Source: Thermoguttaceae bacterium
GTDB taxonomy: Bacteria; Planctomycetota; Planctomycetia; Pirellulales; Thermoguttaceae
Direction: 5' to 3'
NCBI GenBank assembly: GCA_017405595.1
Contig: JAFRAC010000020.1
Coordinates: 1-64,000, forward strand
Length of the DNA: 64,000 nt
Positions 35,001 through 43,159 of this stretch are shown piece by piece; positions within the stretch are counted from its first letter, which is position 1, and every line of letters begins with the position of its first letter. A model generated the notes under the pieces. The model saw only the letters and a program-made list of their open reading frames with translations. It had not been told where the DNA came from and did not search any database. A program made the translations under genes and the position numbers.

Positions 35001-35272
35001 AATCGAAACAGGATGAGGGACTTTCGCGTTTCGAGGCCGCCGCCGAGGCGTGCCGCATCCGTTTGCGCCCGATTGTGATGACTTCGCTGGCGTTTATCCT
35101 CGGCGTGGTTCCGCTTCTGGTTTCCAGCGGGGCGGGCCATGAAATGCGCTATACGCTCGGAGTCGCGGTTTTCAGCGGAATGATCGGGGTGACTCTCTTC
35201 GGCATCTTTTTAACCCCGGTATTCTACTCGGTGATTCAGATGATCTTCGGACGGAAAAGAAAAGCGGCGTAG
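32042..35272 (+). CDS. RND family multidrug efflux pump (AcrB/MexB-like, HAE-1)
   Basis: The 1076-residue inner-membrane proton antiporter opens MFARFFIDRPIFACVLSILI. It has the duplicated architecture of HAE-1 pumps: TM1, a large periplasmic loop beginning NLPQAQYPNVAPP, TM2-6 with the proton-relay segment GLVLAIGIVVDDAIVVVENV (two adjacent Asp), then the second half with a similar loop and TM8-12 ending in the LMGLACKNAILIVEFAK region. The length is normal (about 1030-1080). A somewhat longer first-half insert is seen around DGNLSPIDPRYDSAANVSAD. It is co-transcribed with the adaptor and probably exports drugs, bile-like compounds or other amphiphiles. Confidence 0.94.
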   Translation: MFARFFIDRPIFACVLSILIVITGAISYYNLPQAQYPNVAPPTIFVNAHYPGADAQTLSETVAIPLEEQINGVEDMLYMESVCTNDGVCRLIVTFKVGTDLNMAQVLVQNRVGVATPKLPAVTRSLGVTTRKRSPTVILYVNFFSEVYDQIFLSNYVRLNVRDVIARLPGVGDTSIYGEKEYSMRIWLDPDKMQIRRLSAEDVADAIENQNTQVAAGQLGQQPLDDPVMFQYILRTQGRLPDVESFENIVVKADSDGRITLLKDVARVEIGAKSIDVVNYLDGNLSPIDPRYDSAANVSADRTYRALPGCTLAVSQLPDANALDTARVVKEKMVELGQKFPSDMKYTIVFDTTPFIEESITEVKHTLRDAVILVALVVFLFLQSWRAALIPLLAVPVSLIGTFSAMSAFGFSLNNLSLFGLVLAIGIVVDDAIVVVENVERHMSAGLDAREAARKAMDEVSGALVAIALVLCCVFVPCAFLSGVTGQFFRQFALTIAISTVISAFNSLTLSPALSAILLKPKGSGRGILARLNDWTLGAFFRLFNFSFNLTTAVYVKLVRGFLRISLIVILLYAGLLFLTYKTFTNVPTGFIPIQDRGYLMMFVQLPDSSSLDRTRAVIRQIQDLCYGNEEEGIEPVPGIRTVISTVGMSFLTSSTSSNMASLTVILDSFEERKKSGITDVMVQEELTRRLDEHITMASVRVVRPAPVDGMGSSSGFKFQLQDRGDMGVYVLQQMADEIIEVANADPRLRNVLTQYRANSPQKYITVDRKKAIAMGIPIEDIFDAFQTYLGSNYVNDLTYVGRNFQVKVQADGPFRSHQTDLNRIHIKSDRGGMVPLGSLMTIEDFNGPQSVSRFNMYPSAAIIGAPAEGVSSGESLKVMENIAADMLPNTMNYEWCELAYLEKAAGNTAILTFLFAILFVFLVLAALYESWTLPLAIIMVVPMCLLSSLIGVILCRLDMNIFTQIGFLVLMGLACKNAILIVEFAKSKQDEGLSRFEAAAEACRIRLRPIVMTSLAFILGVVPLLVSSGAGHEMRYTLGVAVFSGMIGVTLFGIFLTPVFYSVIQMIFGRKRKAA

Positions 35273-35352
35273 GCCGGTTCGGTCCGCAGGATTTTATACG
35301 GACCGAAAAACAATCGCGCCGGATCCGTTTTCAGACGCCTGTTTTTCCCGGT

Positions 35353-35387
35353 AAAAAGAGCGCGGTTCCCCGGTGAAGGAACCGCGC
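35353..35387 (-). terminator. Terminator of glgP
   Basis: On the minus strand GCGCGGTTCC and GGAACCGCGC form a perfect ten-base stem followed by TCTTTTT, 25 bases after the glgP stop. It lies between two converging genes. Confidence 0.78.
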
Positions 35388-35412
35388 CCTGATTTTACAG
35401 TGCCTTTCGGCG

Positions 35413-37593
35413 TCAGCGCGGCATCTTCGCGCTGATCCCGCCGGCGGCAGGAAGATAGGCAAGACGGACATAGTCGGCAACCATCCGATGGGCACTGAAC
35501 CGCCATGCCAGCGTGGCAAAGGAGTTCTTCATATACTCGACCCATGTACGGGGCAGACCGTATTTGTCGCGGTCGTAGTACATCGGAATAATCTGATGTT
35601 CGAGAACATTCATGAGGGATTCCTGATCCCGCTGGTCAGTGATCGCGTCGTAGATGTGATTCGTCCCGTTGCCGATCGAAAATCCGTTGGTTCCGTCGTA
35701 CGCTTCGGCCCACCATCCGTCGAGAATGGAGAAATTGAGCGCGCCGCTCAGGACCGCTTTCTGACCGCTCGTGCCGGAAGCCTCGAGGGGGCGGCGGGGA
35801 TTGTTGAGCCAGACATCAACCCCTTGCACCATGTGGCGCGCAACGTTGATGTCGTAATTTTCGAGGAAGACGATCTTGTCGGTGAACCGCGGATCGGTAC
35901 GGATTTCGGAAATGGTGCGGATCAGGCGTTTCCCCGGTTCGTCGGCCGGGTGGGCCTTGCCGGCGAAGACGAATTGCACCGGCCGCTCGGGATCGCTGAC
36001 AATCCGCGCCAGCCATTCCAGGTCTTGAAAGAGGAGGGTGGCACGTTTATAGGTGGCGAAGCGGCGGCCGAATCCGATGGTCAGGGCGTTCGGATTGAAA
36101 ATCGTCTTGGCGCGGGCGATTTCCTCGGCGGGCGCTTCGAGCCGTGTCAGCTGCTCTTCGAGACGGTGACGGATGAAATTGATCAGCAAGATTTTCAGGG
36201 CCCCGTGCGTTTCCCAGAGCTCGCCGGAGTCGATATTGTAGACCTGCGCCCAGACAGCGGGATCGATCGACTCTTCGGTCCAGCCGGTAATGTGCCGTTC
36301 AAAGAGAACGCGCATTTGCCAGGCCATCCAGCTCGGAACATGGACCCCGTTGGTGATATGACCGATCGGAACGTCTTCTTCGGCCCGCTGAGGCCAGAGA
36401 TCGCGCCACATATGGCGGGTGACTTTCCCGTGAAGCGAGCTGACCGCATTGGCGTAATGCGAAAGCTTCATGCCAAGGATGGTCATGCAGAAATCTTCGT
36501 TCTGATCGAAGGAATTCTTCCGCCCAAGCGCCATCAGCTGCTCGTGGGTCAGTCCGAGTTTCTGGCGCAGCGGAGACAGGTGCTCGTTGATCAGCTCGCT
36601 TGAGAAGTAATCGTGCCCCGCTTCGACCGGAGTGTGAGTGGTAAAGACGGTCTTTTGAGCGACTTCGCGGGCCGCATCCTCGAAGGTGAGGCCGTTATCT
36701 TCCATCAGTTCGCGGATGACTTCGAGAGTGACGAAGGCGTTGTGCCCCTCGTTGAGGTGATAGACGCCGGGGGTGATCCCGAGTGCGCGCAGTGCGCGCA
36801 CGCCACCGATCCCGGAAACGATTTCCTGACGGATTCGGGTACGCTTGTCGCCGCCGTAAAGGGTGCTCGTCAGCTCACGGTCTTCATTGGAATTTTCGGG
36901 CAGGTCGGTGTCGAGAAGGTAAAGATCGACACGCCCGACTTTGAGTTTCCGAACGCGGGCGTAGATCGGGCCGTTTGTGGTTTCGACCTGGACGGTGATC
37001 TTGTTGCCGTTTTGGTCGACCGCCGTTTCGAGCGGAAGATGCTCGACTTTGGTGTCGATATATTCTTCGTGCTGCCACCCCTCTTTATCGAGAACCTGGC
37101 GGAAATAACCCTGGTCGTAAAAAAGGCCGACCGCAACGAGGGGAACCCCCAGGCCGCTGGCGCTTTTGATATGGTCGCCGGCCAGAATCCCCAGACCGCC
37201 GGAATAGATCGGAACCGATTCGTGAAGACCGAATTCGAGGGAAAAATAGGCGACCGGTTTCGAGCCGAGCACGCCGGTATACTGCTGAGCGTTGAGAGGC
37301 CGGGCGCGCATATAGTTCTTGAGACGGCGGTAAGCCTGATCGATACGCGTATGGAGAACCCGTTCCAGAACACGCTCCTCGAACTCTTCCGGGGTGAACT
37401 GCTTCAAGAGGGCGATGGGGTTGTGCCCCAGGTCGCGCCAAAGGACAGGATCGATTGCCTGAAAGATGGCCACGACATCCTGATGCCAGCTCCACCATAT
37501 GTTGTTGGCGACAACATTGAGCTTTTCGTAGGCGGACAGCGGTTTTTCGCTCACATCCTGTAATTGACTGCTTTGAGGATCGGGATTCATCAT
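35413..37593 (-). CDS. glgP: Alpha-glucan (maltodextrin/glycogen) phosphorylase
   Basis: The roughly 725-residue protein is of the shorter bacterial/archaeal GT35 type with the DUF3417-like N-terminus (ANNIWWSWHQDVVAIF). Catalytic features include AYFSLEFGLHESVPIYSGGLGILAGD at about 115, VYHLNEGHNAF, and the PLP-lysine motif EASGTSGQKAVLSG (about residue 600) followed by LDGWWAEAYDG. It releases glucose-1-phosphate from alpha-1,4-glucans in the cytoplasm. Two adjacent ATGs occur; GGAG lies six bases before the second, which is therefore the likelier start. It is divergent from galM with promoters for both in the gap, consistent with a joint role in carbohydrate use. Confidence 0.93.
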   Translation of the reverse strand: MMNPDPQSSQLQDVSEKPLSAYEKLNVVANNIWWSWHQDVVAIFQAIDPVLWRDLGHNPIALLKQFTPEEFEERVLERVLHTRIDQAYRRLKNYMRARPLNAQQYTGVLGSKPVAYFSLEFGLHESVPIYSGGLGILAGDHIKSASGLGVPLVAVGLFYDQGYFRQVLDKEGWQHEEYIDTKVEHLPLETAVDQNGNKITVQVETTNGPIYARVRKLKVGRVDLYLLDTDLPENSNEDRELTSTLYGGDKRTRIRQEIVSGIGGVRALRALGITPGVYHLNEGHNAFVTLEVIRELMEDNGLTFEDAAREVAQKTVFTTHTPVEAGHDYFSSELINEHLSPLRQKLGLTHEQLMALGRKNSFDQNEDFCMTILGMKLSHYANAVSSLHGKVTRHMWRDLWPQRAEEDVPIGHITNGVHVPSWMAWQMRVLFERHITGWTEESIDPAVWAQVYNIDSGELWETHGALKILLINFIRHRLEEQLTRLEAPAEEIARAKTIFNPNALTIGFGRRFATYKRATLLFQDLEWLARIVSDPERPVQFVFAGKAHPADEPGKRLIRTISEIRTDPRFTDKIVFLENYDINVARHMVQGVDVWLNNPRRPLEASGTSGQKAVLSGALNFSILDGWWAEAYDGTNGFSIGNGTNHIYDAITDQRDQESLMNVLEHQIIPMYYDRDKYGLPRTWVEYMKNSFATLAWRFSAHRMVADYVRLAYLPAAGGISAKMPR

Positions 37594-37650
37594 TGTCTCC
37601 TGACGCGTTAGACTGTTTGAGTTGGGCTTTATCCAAATAAACCTTTCCCC

Positions 37651-37678
37651 ATTCTACCCCTATTAGGCAATTTGTAAA
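37651..37678 (-). promoter_or_regulatory. glgP promoter TTTACA-16-TAGAAT
   Basis: The boxes sit about 60 bases before glgP on the minus strand. The bases around the -10 (ATAGGGGTAGAATGG) nearly repeat those of the tRNA-Met promoter. Confidence 0.55.
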
Positions 37679-37699
37679 CGACGGGGCCGTCGAAAAAGC

Positions 37700-37728
37700 T
37701 TGCAAGTTCACATTCTTTGGGATATAAT
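37700..37728 (+). promoter_or_regulatory. galM promoter TTGCAA-17-TATAAT
   Basis: A perfect -10 box and four-of-six -35 at optimal spacing, about 90 bases before the secretory start of galM. Confidence 0.7.
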
Positions 37729-37818
37729 TCCGGAGAGGGGGATTCGTCTTGTGAGCGGGATAAAGCGGCTTTCCCAGCCGCTTTTGATTCCGAGAGAAAA
37801 TTTGAAAGGGTTCAAACG

Positions 37819-39156
37819 ATGAATGTTCGTCAGTTTTGCTTGCGAGTTCTGGTTCCGGTGCTCGTTTTGGCGCTGGGCGGAACCGCGGCGGTTCCGGCTC
37901 AAAACATATTTTCTCCGCCGCCGTTTTCGGGAGCCGGCGCCGGCCGTTTCCTTCCGGAACCTGTTCTTCCGGTTATTCCGCAGTTGGGAACCGGTCTTGT
38001 ACCGATTCCGATCTTCGGCCCGGCCGCCGGTCAGAACCAGTGCATGCGGCAGGTTGTCTGCGCTGACAACAGTAACGATCATCCAGGAGAGTACACAACA
38101 ATGGGATATCAATCTGAGCCTTTCGGGCAAACTAAAGAGGGGAAAACAGTCGTCGCTTACACGCTGACCAACGCCAACGGACTTAAAGCCGTCGTGCTGA
38201 CTTTCGGCGGGGTTCTCTATTCGATGGAAGTCCCCGACCGCGACGGCAAACTCGAGAATATTTCGGCGAATCTGGCAACGGTCGCGGAATACGAACAGTA
38301 TCGCCCTTATTTCGGTTCACTGGTCGGCCGTTACGGCAACCGGATTGCCCGCGGGAAGTTCACGCTCGACGGCGTTGATTATCAGGTTCCCGTGAATGAC
38401 GGCGTAAACACTCTTCACGGCGGGCTCCGCGGCTTTGACCAGCGGATTTGGGACGCGGAACCCTTTATGACGGAAAACGGCGTCGGGGTGAAACTTTCGT
38501 ATACCGCTCAGGACGGCGAAGAGGGGTATCCCGGGAATCTCGCCGTGACGGTCTGCTACATCCTCTCGAACGACAATTCGCTGACGATCGACTATACCGC
38601 GACGACCGACAAAGCGACGCCGCTGAACCTGACGAACCATACCTTCTGGAATCTGGGCGGCGCCCAGTCCGGGCCGATCCTCGACCATGTTCTGAAACTC
38701 GGCGCATCGAACTATCTGCCGACCGACGACGGCCTTATTCCGACCGGCGAGGTTGCTCCGGTCGAATCGACTCCGCTCGATTTCCGCACCGCGAAACCGA
38801 TCGGGCAGGATATCGCCCAGATTACCGATCCCTGGTTCCGGGGCGGGTTTGATCATTGTCTGGTGCTCGACAAGCCGCTGGAAGGGGAACTCAGTTTCTG
38901 CGCGTTCGTTGCCGATCCGAAATCGGGGCGGACAATGGAGATCGAGACGACCGAACCGGCTGTTCAGTTCTATTCGGGCAACTGGCTTGACGGAACGACG
39001 GGTGTGGGCGATTACAAATACGAACAGCATACCGCTTTCTGTTTAGAGGCCCAGCACTATCCCGATTCCCCGAACAAGCCCGCGTTCCCCAACACAATTC
39101 TCCGTCCCGGCGAAACGTACCGTCAGACGACCGTTCACCGTTTCGGTGTGCAATAA
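37819..39156 (+). CDS. galM: Aldose 1-epimerase (mutarotase) with secretory N-terminal extension
   Basis: The 445-residue protein begins with a signal peptide (CLRVLVPVLVLALGGTAAV) and a proline-rich linker (SPPPFSG through PIPIFGPAAG). The epimerase domain starts near residue 95. The GalM motifs are present: GRYGNRIARGKF, NDGVNTLHGG, the catalytic His in NLTNHTFWNLGG, FDHCLVL, and the catalytic Glu region TAFCLEAQHYPDSPN. GalM interconverts alpha and beta anomers of hexoses. GAAAGGG precedes this start. A second ATG after AGGAGA at the domain boundary could give a cytoplasmic form. It heads a plus-strand run with the Nif3-like, TIM-barrel and isochorismatase-like genes. Confidence 0.9.
   Translation: MNVRQFCLRVLVPVLVLALGGTAAVPAQNIFSPPPFSGAGAGRFLPEPVLPVIPQLGTGLVPIPIFGPAAGQNQCMRQVVCADNSNDHPGEYTTMGYQSEPFGQTKEGKTVVAYTLTNANGLKAVVLTFGGVLYSMEVPDRDGKLENISANLATVAEYEQYRPYFGSLVGRYGNRIARGKFTLDGVDYQVPVNDGVNTLHGGLRGFDQRIWDAEPFMTENGVGVKLSYTAQDGEEGYPGNLAVTVCYILSNDNSLTIDYTATTDKATPLNLTNHTFWNLGGAQSGPILDHVLKLGASNYLPTDDGLIPTGEVAPVESTPLDFRTAKPIGQDIAQITDPWFRGGFDHCLVLDKPLEGELSFCAFVADPKSGRTMEIETTEPAVQFYSGNWLDGTTGVGDYKYEQHTAFCLEAQHYPDSPNKPAFPNTILRPGETYRQTTVHRFGVQ
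38085..38103 (+). promoter_or_regulatory. Internal ribosome-binding site and start inside galM
   Basis: AGGAGA lies ten bases before an in-frame ATG that opens the conserved epimerase domain (MGYQSEPFGQTKEG). Start here would give a protein of about 351 residues without the signal peptide, the normal size of cytoplasmic GalM. Confidence 0.5.
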
Positions 39157-39181
39157 CGGTTCTGCCGCCGAGGGATAAGGA

Positions 39182-40084
39182 ATGGTCTGCTGCCGCGATC
39201 TTGCCGAAGCGATTCGAGCCGCCTGTCCTCTGCCGCTGGCCGAGGAGTGGGATAACGTCGGCCTCTTGATCGGTGAATCGGGGAAAGAGGTTCGTCGGGT
39301 GATGACCTGTCTGACCGTTTCGCTCGAAACCGCCGGCGAGGCCGTGCGCGAAAACGCCGACCTGATCGTTTCGCACCATCCGTTCCCCTTTCGCGCCGAA
39401 AAGAGGTGGACCGACGAGACTCATGCCGGATCGGTTCTGCTGACCCTTGTGCGGGGGGGAGTTGCGGTTTTCAGCCCCCATACCGCACATGATTCCGCAT
39501 TTTGGGGGGTGAACCGCCAGCTGGCCGATTTATTCGGCCTGACCGACGTTAAGCCCCTTTGCCCGGGCGACATTTGCGCCGGTTCGGCGATGCTCGGCGG
39601 GGTTCCTTCCGAAAAGGCCGTCCTGTTGAACGGCGAGCTGGACCTTCCATTGGGAAGCGGGCGTATCGGGTCTTTTCCGAAACCTGTCCGTCTTTCGGCT
39701 TTTGCCGACGAGGTTTGCCGAAAGCTCCGCCAGCCGGACCTGACTTTCGTCGGGGATCCGAACCGCGAACTATCGCGGCTGGCGATCGGCTGCGGCGCCG
39801 CCGACGAGTTTATTACCGAAGCCGCGCGCGCGGGCGCCGATGCCCTTTTGCTGGGGGAAGCGCGTTTTCATAATGCGCTTCTGAGCCGGGAATTGGGGCT
39901 GGCGCTTCTTCTTCCCGGCCATTATGCCACGGAACGGTTTGCGATGGAAAGAATGGCCGACCGTCTCGCGTCCCTTTTCCCGGACCTGGCGGTCTGGGCG
40001 AGCCGTTCCGAGCGGGACCCGATTTGCTATTGGCCGAATCCGCGCCATGAGGGGCCGGATCAGGATCGAGAGGAACGTTTTTGA
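39182..40084 (+). CDS. Nif3-like dinuclear metal centre protein
   Basis: The 300-residue protein is of the NIF3/DUF34 (YbgI-like) family. Metal-binding motifs are seen in order: VSHHPFPF (about 63), FSPHTAHDSAF (about 98), and the C-terminal GHYATERFAMERMAD (about 247) with conserved His and Glu. An LAIGCGAADEFI segment precedes the last motif. Members form toroidal hexamers with two metals per subunit. Some have been proposed to be GTP cyclohydrolase-like or metal-insertion proteins, but the role is unsettled. It follows galM by 25 bases. Confidence 0.88.
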   Translation: MVCCRDLAEAIRAACPLPLAEEWDNVGLLIGESGKEVRRVMTCLTVSLETAGEAVRENADLIVSHHPFPFRAEKRWTDETHAGSVLLTLVRGGVAVFSPHTAHDSAFWGVNRQLADLFGLTDVKPLCPGDICAGSAMLGGVPSEKAVLLNGELDLPLGSGRIGSFPKPVRLSAFADEVCRKLRQPDLTFVGDPNRELSRLAIGCGAADEFITEAARAGADALLLGEARFHNALLSRELGLALLLPGHYATERFAMERMADRLASLFPDLAVWASRSERDPICYWPNPRHEGPDQDREERF

Positions 40085-40162
40085 ACACGCCTTCTGTCCG
40101 CGGTCCCGCCCGTGCGGCTGCCGACCGCGGTCGGATTGAATATGAAATCAGGAGTCATTTTT

Positions 40163-41203
40163 ATGGCAAGACCGAAAGCTCAAAAGAACTTCCCGAAACT
40201 GCATAACGCGACATGGCCGGGAGTCGTCGGAAAAGGAGCCCCCGACAATCCGGTGATCGAGCTGAAACAGATGCTCGAACTCACGAAGAATGCCGAATAC
40301 GAAGGCGTCCATTTCGATGGGGTTGACCTCTTTCTCGACCACCCGCACTACAATATCGAAGGGGGGCATGCCGCCGCCGAAGAGATGGCCGCGCTGGTCG
40401 GCGAATACGGTCTTGATATCGGAACCGTGGTCGCGCCGATTTGGAGCGGTTCGGCGATCGGTCCGGAGGAAAAGCGGACCCACTTTTTAAACCAGGTTCG
40501 GCTCGGCTGCTCGATTGCCAAGGAGTTGCGCGATCTGGGGGTTCGGCCGAACGGCTGCGTGCGTATTGATTCCTCGGTTTCGGTCGCCGAATGGGCGAAA
40601 GATCCGGAAGGGAACCAAAAACAGCTTGCCGAAACATTCGACGCCGCCTGCAATATCGCCGACGAGTACGACGAAGTTCTTGCCGCCGAAGGTGAAATCT
40701 GCTGGGGCGGAATGCACAGCTGGAGGCGGATGCTCCAGCTTCTCGAGATGGTTGACCGGCCCAGAACACTCCGTTTCCAGGCGGATTTGGCACACACGCT
40801 CCTTTATCTTCTGGGGTATAACGCTCCGGAAGACCGTCTTCTGCCCGAAAATTTCGACTGGTCCGATACCGCTGCTTTTGACGCCGCCTACAAGAAGATG
40901 ACCGACAAGCTTCGGCCGTGGACCGTCGATCTGCATATCGCCCAGAACGATGCGACGGTTTTCGGTTCAGGCTCGCACGATAAGACGGGAAGGCACTGTC
41001 TGCCGAAAGACCCGAACGGGAAACTCGATATCGTCAAATACGCCGGATTTTGGCTCGAAGACGAAGACGGTCTTCTGAAAATGTTCAATCATATCTGCTG
41101 GGACGGCTGCATGTTCCCCAACGAGGTCATGCTCCGGCAGGAGACCTGGAACGACATTCTTGAAATGATGGTGAAGGTCCGTCAGAAATACGGCTGGAAA
41201 TAG
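40163..41203 (+). CDS. Sugar isomerase/epimerase-like TIM barrel
   Basis: The 346-residue protein is of the xylose-isomerase-like AP-endonuclease-2 superfamily (sugar phosphate isomerase/epimerase). Visible candidate metal ligands are Glu178 in AAEGEICWGG, Asp208 and His211 in QADLAHTLLY, and His258 in VDLHIAQND, with GSGSHDKTGRHCLP following. The last segments are typical of a planctomycete subgroup I recall as uncharacterised. ATG was chosen because AGGAG lies eight or nine bases upstream; two earlier in-frame ATGs have no such site. It lies between the Nif3-like and isochorismatase-like genes. The substrate is unknown. Confidence 0.8.
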   Translation: MARPKAQKNFPKLHNATWPGVVGKGAPDNPVIELKQMLELTKNAEYEGVHFDGVDLFLDHPHYNIEGGHAAAEEMAALVGEYGLDIGTVVAPIWSGSAIGPEEKRTHFLNQVRLGCSIAKELRDLGVRPNGCVRIDSSVSVAEWAKDPEGNQKQLAETFDAACNIADEYDEVLAAEGEICWGGMHSWRRMLQLLEMVDRPRTLRFQADLAHTLLYLLGYNAPEDRLLPENFDWSDTAAFDAAYKKMTDKLRPWTVDLHIAQNDATVFGSGSHDKTGRHCLPKDPNGKLDIVKYAGFWLEDEDGLLKMFNHICWDGCMFPNEVMLRQETWNDILEMMVKVRQKYGWK

Positions 41204-41231
41204 TGAACTCTCCTTATGAAGGAACCAAACA

Positions 41232-41828
41232 ATGAACGCGAAAGAAACCGCAGTCATTTTCATCGAATTTCAAAATGATTTCTGTCATCCGAACGGGCTT
41301 CTCTACGATACCGTCAGAGGGGAACTGGCGCGGTTGGGAACCGTCGCCAACGCGCAGCGGCTCTTGGCGGGTGCGCGCCGCGCCGGATGCCAGGTGATTC
41401 ATGCCCCCTTCACGCTCGACCGAGCCTGGTGTGAAACACAGAATGTTCAGGGGCTTTTAAAGGATGTCTATGACGGAAACGTTTTCGCGCCCGGCACCTG
41501 GGGACACGAGATTATCGACGAGCTTAAACCGATTGACGGGGAAGTGATTGTTGAAGGGAAACGTTCGCTCAGCGCCTTTACCCATACCAATCTTGCCGAC
41601 ATCCTCCGTTTTGCCGGAATCAGGAATTTCATCGTGACCGGTCAGCTGACGAACATCTGCGCCCAGGCCACCGCGTGGAGCGCCTACGATTTAGGACTGA
41701 CAGTCCGGATGATCCCCGAAGCGTGCGCTTCGGCCGCCCCCGAAATCCATGAGTTTGTGATGAGCCAGGTCGCCCCGCTGTTCGGCGAGGTTCCGACGGT
41801 TGATTCGTTTCTCGCTTCGCTGAGCTGA
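41232..41828 (+). CDS. Isochorismatase-family cysteine hydrolase
   Basis: The 198-residue protein carries the family triad: Asp in EFQNDFCHPNG (about 15), Lys in VEGKRSLSAF (about 109) and Cys in GQLTNICAQATAW (about 143), with the cis-peptide region just before the Cys. Members include nicotinamidases, N-carbamoylsarcosine amidases and isochorismatases, and the exact substrate cannot be assigned. It begins 28 bases after the TIM-barrel gene and is followed by a strong terminator, so it closes the galM transcription unit. Confidence 0.87.
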   Translation: MNAKETAVIFIEFQNDFCHPNGLLYDTVRGELARLGTVANAQRLLAGARRAGCQVIHAPFTLDRAWCETQNVQGLLKDVYDGNVFAPGTWGHEIIDELKPIDGEVIVEGKRSLSAFTHTNLADILRFAGIRNFIVTGQLTNICAQATAWSAYDLGLTVRMIPEACASAAPEIHEFVMSQVAPLFGEVPTVDSFLASLS

Positions 41829-41857
41829 GATTGGTGTATTGCGGATCCGCAGATCGG

Positions 41858-41900
41858 CTCCCCTGAAGACCCGGTATTTCCGGTTTTCAGGGGAGTTTTT
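41858..41900 (+). terminator. Rho-independent terminator of the galM unit
   Basis: CTCCCCTGAA and TTCAGGGGAG form a perfect ten-base stem followed by TTTTT, 30 bases after the last stop. Confidence 0.82.
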
Positions 41901-41945
41901 ATGTCGGCTGCCGGCATTTTCCGAAAATTCCGAAACGGAAAGAGA

Positions 41946-41979
41946 AAGAGCCGGCCGGAGCAGGAACCGACCGGCTCTT
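41946..41979 (-). terminator. Probable terminator of the sialidase gene
   Basis: A 13-base stem with one mismatch (AAGAGCCGGCCGG with CCGACCGGCTCTT) lies about 50 bases past the sialidase stop on the minus strand. T runs on both sides are interrupted. Confidence 0.5.
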
Positions 41980-42027
41980 GTTTTCCTGTGGAAAGGCCGA
42001 TTGTTTAAGTGAACGGTAAAAGCTTTC

Positions 42028-43143
42028 CTAAAACTTCAGCCATTCAATCTTGCCATCGGTGATCCGGAATTTGCGGGCGCGGATGTTTGATCCGTCTCCT
42101 TCTTCGTAGTAAACGAAAAGAGTCGAACCGTCTTTGAGCGTGACCATCGAAGGATAGGCGCCGAGGTGCGGATCGGCGGTTTCCGGCAGACTCCAGGTTT
42201 TTCCCTCATCGGAACTGATCCGGATCGTCGTTGACCACGGAACAACGTTTTCCCCCTCGATCGGGGTCGGACCGGTTCTGGTTCCCAGAACGAAAACGCC
42301 CTCGGGGGTTTTATAGAGATAGGGGCAATGGCCGGAGAACCCGGCACTTTCCGCCTCGGACCAGGTGTCGCCGTTGTCGCAGGAGACGCTCCACGCCATC
42401 GGAAGCGGACCTTCCCCTTCGCGGTGCCGCATGAATGCGAGCAGAGAACCGTCGGACCGCTGGATCACGTCGGTTTCGGCATCCACTTTAAGATTGCCGG
42501 TCGGAATCACAACGGGTTTCCACCATCTTCCTCCGTCATCGGAAACAGCGACGGCGGCTTCCCAATTCGGCTCTTCACTGTAAAGCCCGACAACCCAGCG
42601 GCCGTTTTCAAGAACGCGGATCGGAGCGGACACAAAATAACGGTCTGAAATCGGGGTCGGTTCCGACCATGTTTGTCCGTTGTCGTTCGAGCGGATATAC
42701 CAGGTTCCGAGTTTCCGGTACCACTTTTCCTGTTCGACCGGTTTATCGAGAAGAAAGAAGTTACACAGAACGGTTCCGTCTTCCAGAACCGTTACCGAAG
42801 GGTCGCGGTCGTCGAACGGGGAATCGAAAACGACGAACGGCTCGCTCCATGTTTTCCCCTCGTCTTCCGAATAGCAGCCGGAAACCCGGCCGCCCGTTTT
42901 AAAGACGTTCGCGTCGGGCCAGGCAACGTGTCCGTAACCGTCGTAAAAAACACAGAAGAGCCGCCCGTCGGCAAGACGGCAGACATCGGGGAACGCTTCA
43001 TATCCCCCGGCGCCGCCGTCAAGGGTGACGCAGACAAAGTCCTCACCCTCGATTAACTCCTCGGAAAATACAGCCTCTGCCGCCGAAAGGGAGACGGCGA
43101 AAACGACAAGATTCAGAAAATGCTTCAGCAAATAGCGACACAT
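42028..43143 (-). CDS. Secreted sialidase-like enzyme with Asp-box repeats
   Basis: The 371-residue protein has a signal peptide (HFLNLVVFAVSLSAAEAVF) and then a six-bladed-propeller sequence of the sialidase superfamily. Asp-boxes recur: SEDEGKTW, SNDNGQTW, SDDGGRWW, SCDNGDTW and SSDEGKTW. An FRIP-like motif is not obvious, so sialic acid as substrate is a family-level guess. Residues 35-371 align without a gap to the C-terminal 337 residues of the chimeric protein further along, with about 49 differences by eye. It follows the regulator gene by 16 bases on the same strand and is probably under its control. Confidence 0.82.
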   Translation of the reverse strand: MCRYLLKHFLNLVVFAVSLSAAEAVFSEELIEGEDFVCVTLDGGAGGYEAFPDVCRLADGRLFCVFYDGYGHVAWPDANVFKTGGRVSGCYSEDEGKTWSEPFVVFDSPFDDRDPSVTVLEDGTVLCNFFLLDKPVEQEKWYRKLGTWYIRSNDNGQTWSEPTPISDRYFVSAPIRVLENGRWVVGLYSEEPNWEAAVAVSDDGGRWWKPVVIPTGNLKVDAETDVIQRSDGSLLAFMRHREGEGPLPMAWSVSCDNGDTWSEAESAGFSGHCPYLYKTPEGVFVLGTRTGPTPIEGENVVPWSTTIRISSDEGKTWSLPETADPHLGAYPSMVTLKDGSTLFVYYEEGDGSNIRARKFRITDGKIEWLKF

Positions 43144-43159
43144 AGATTCTATCCTTTCA

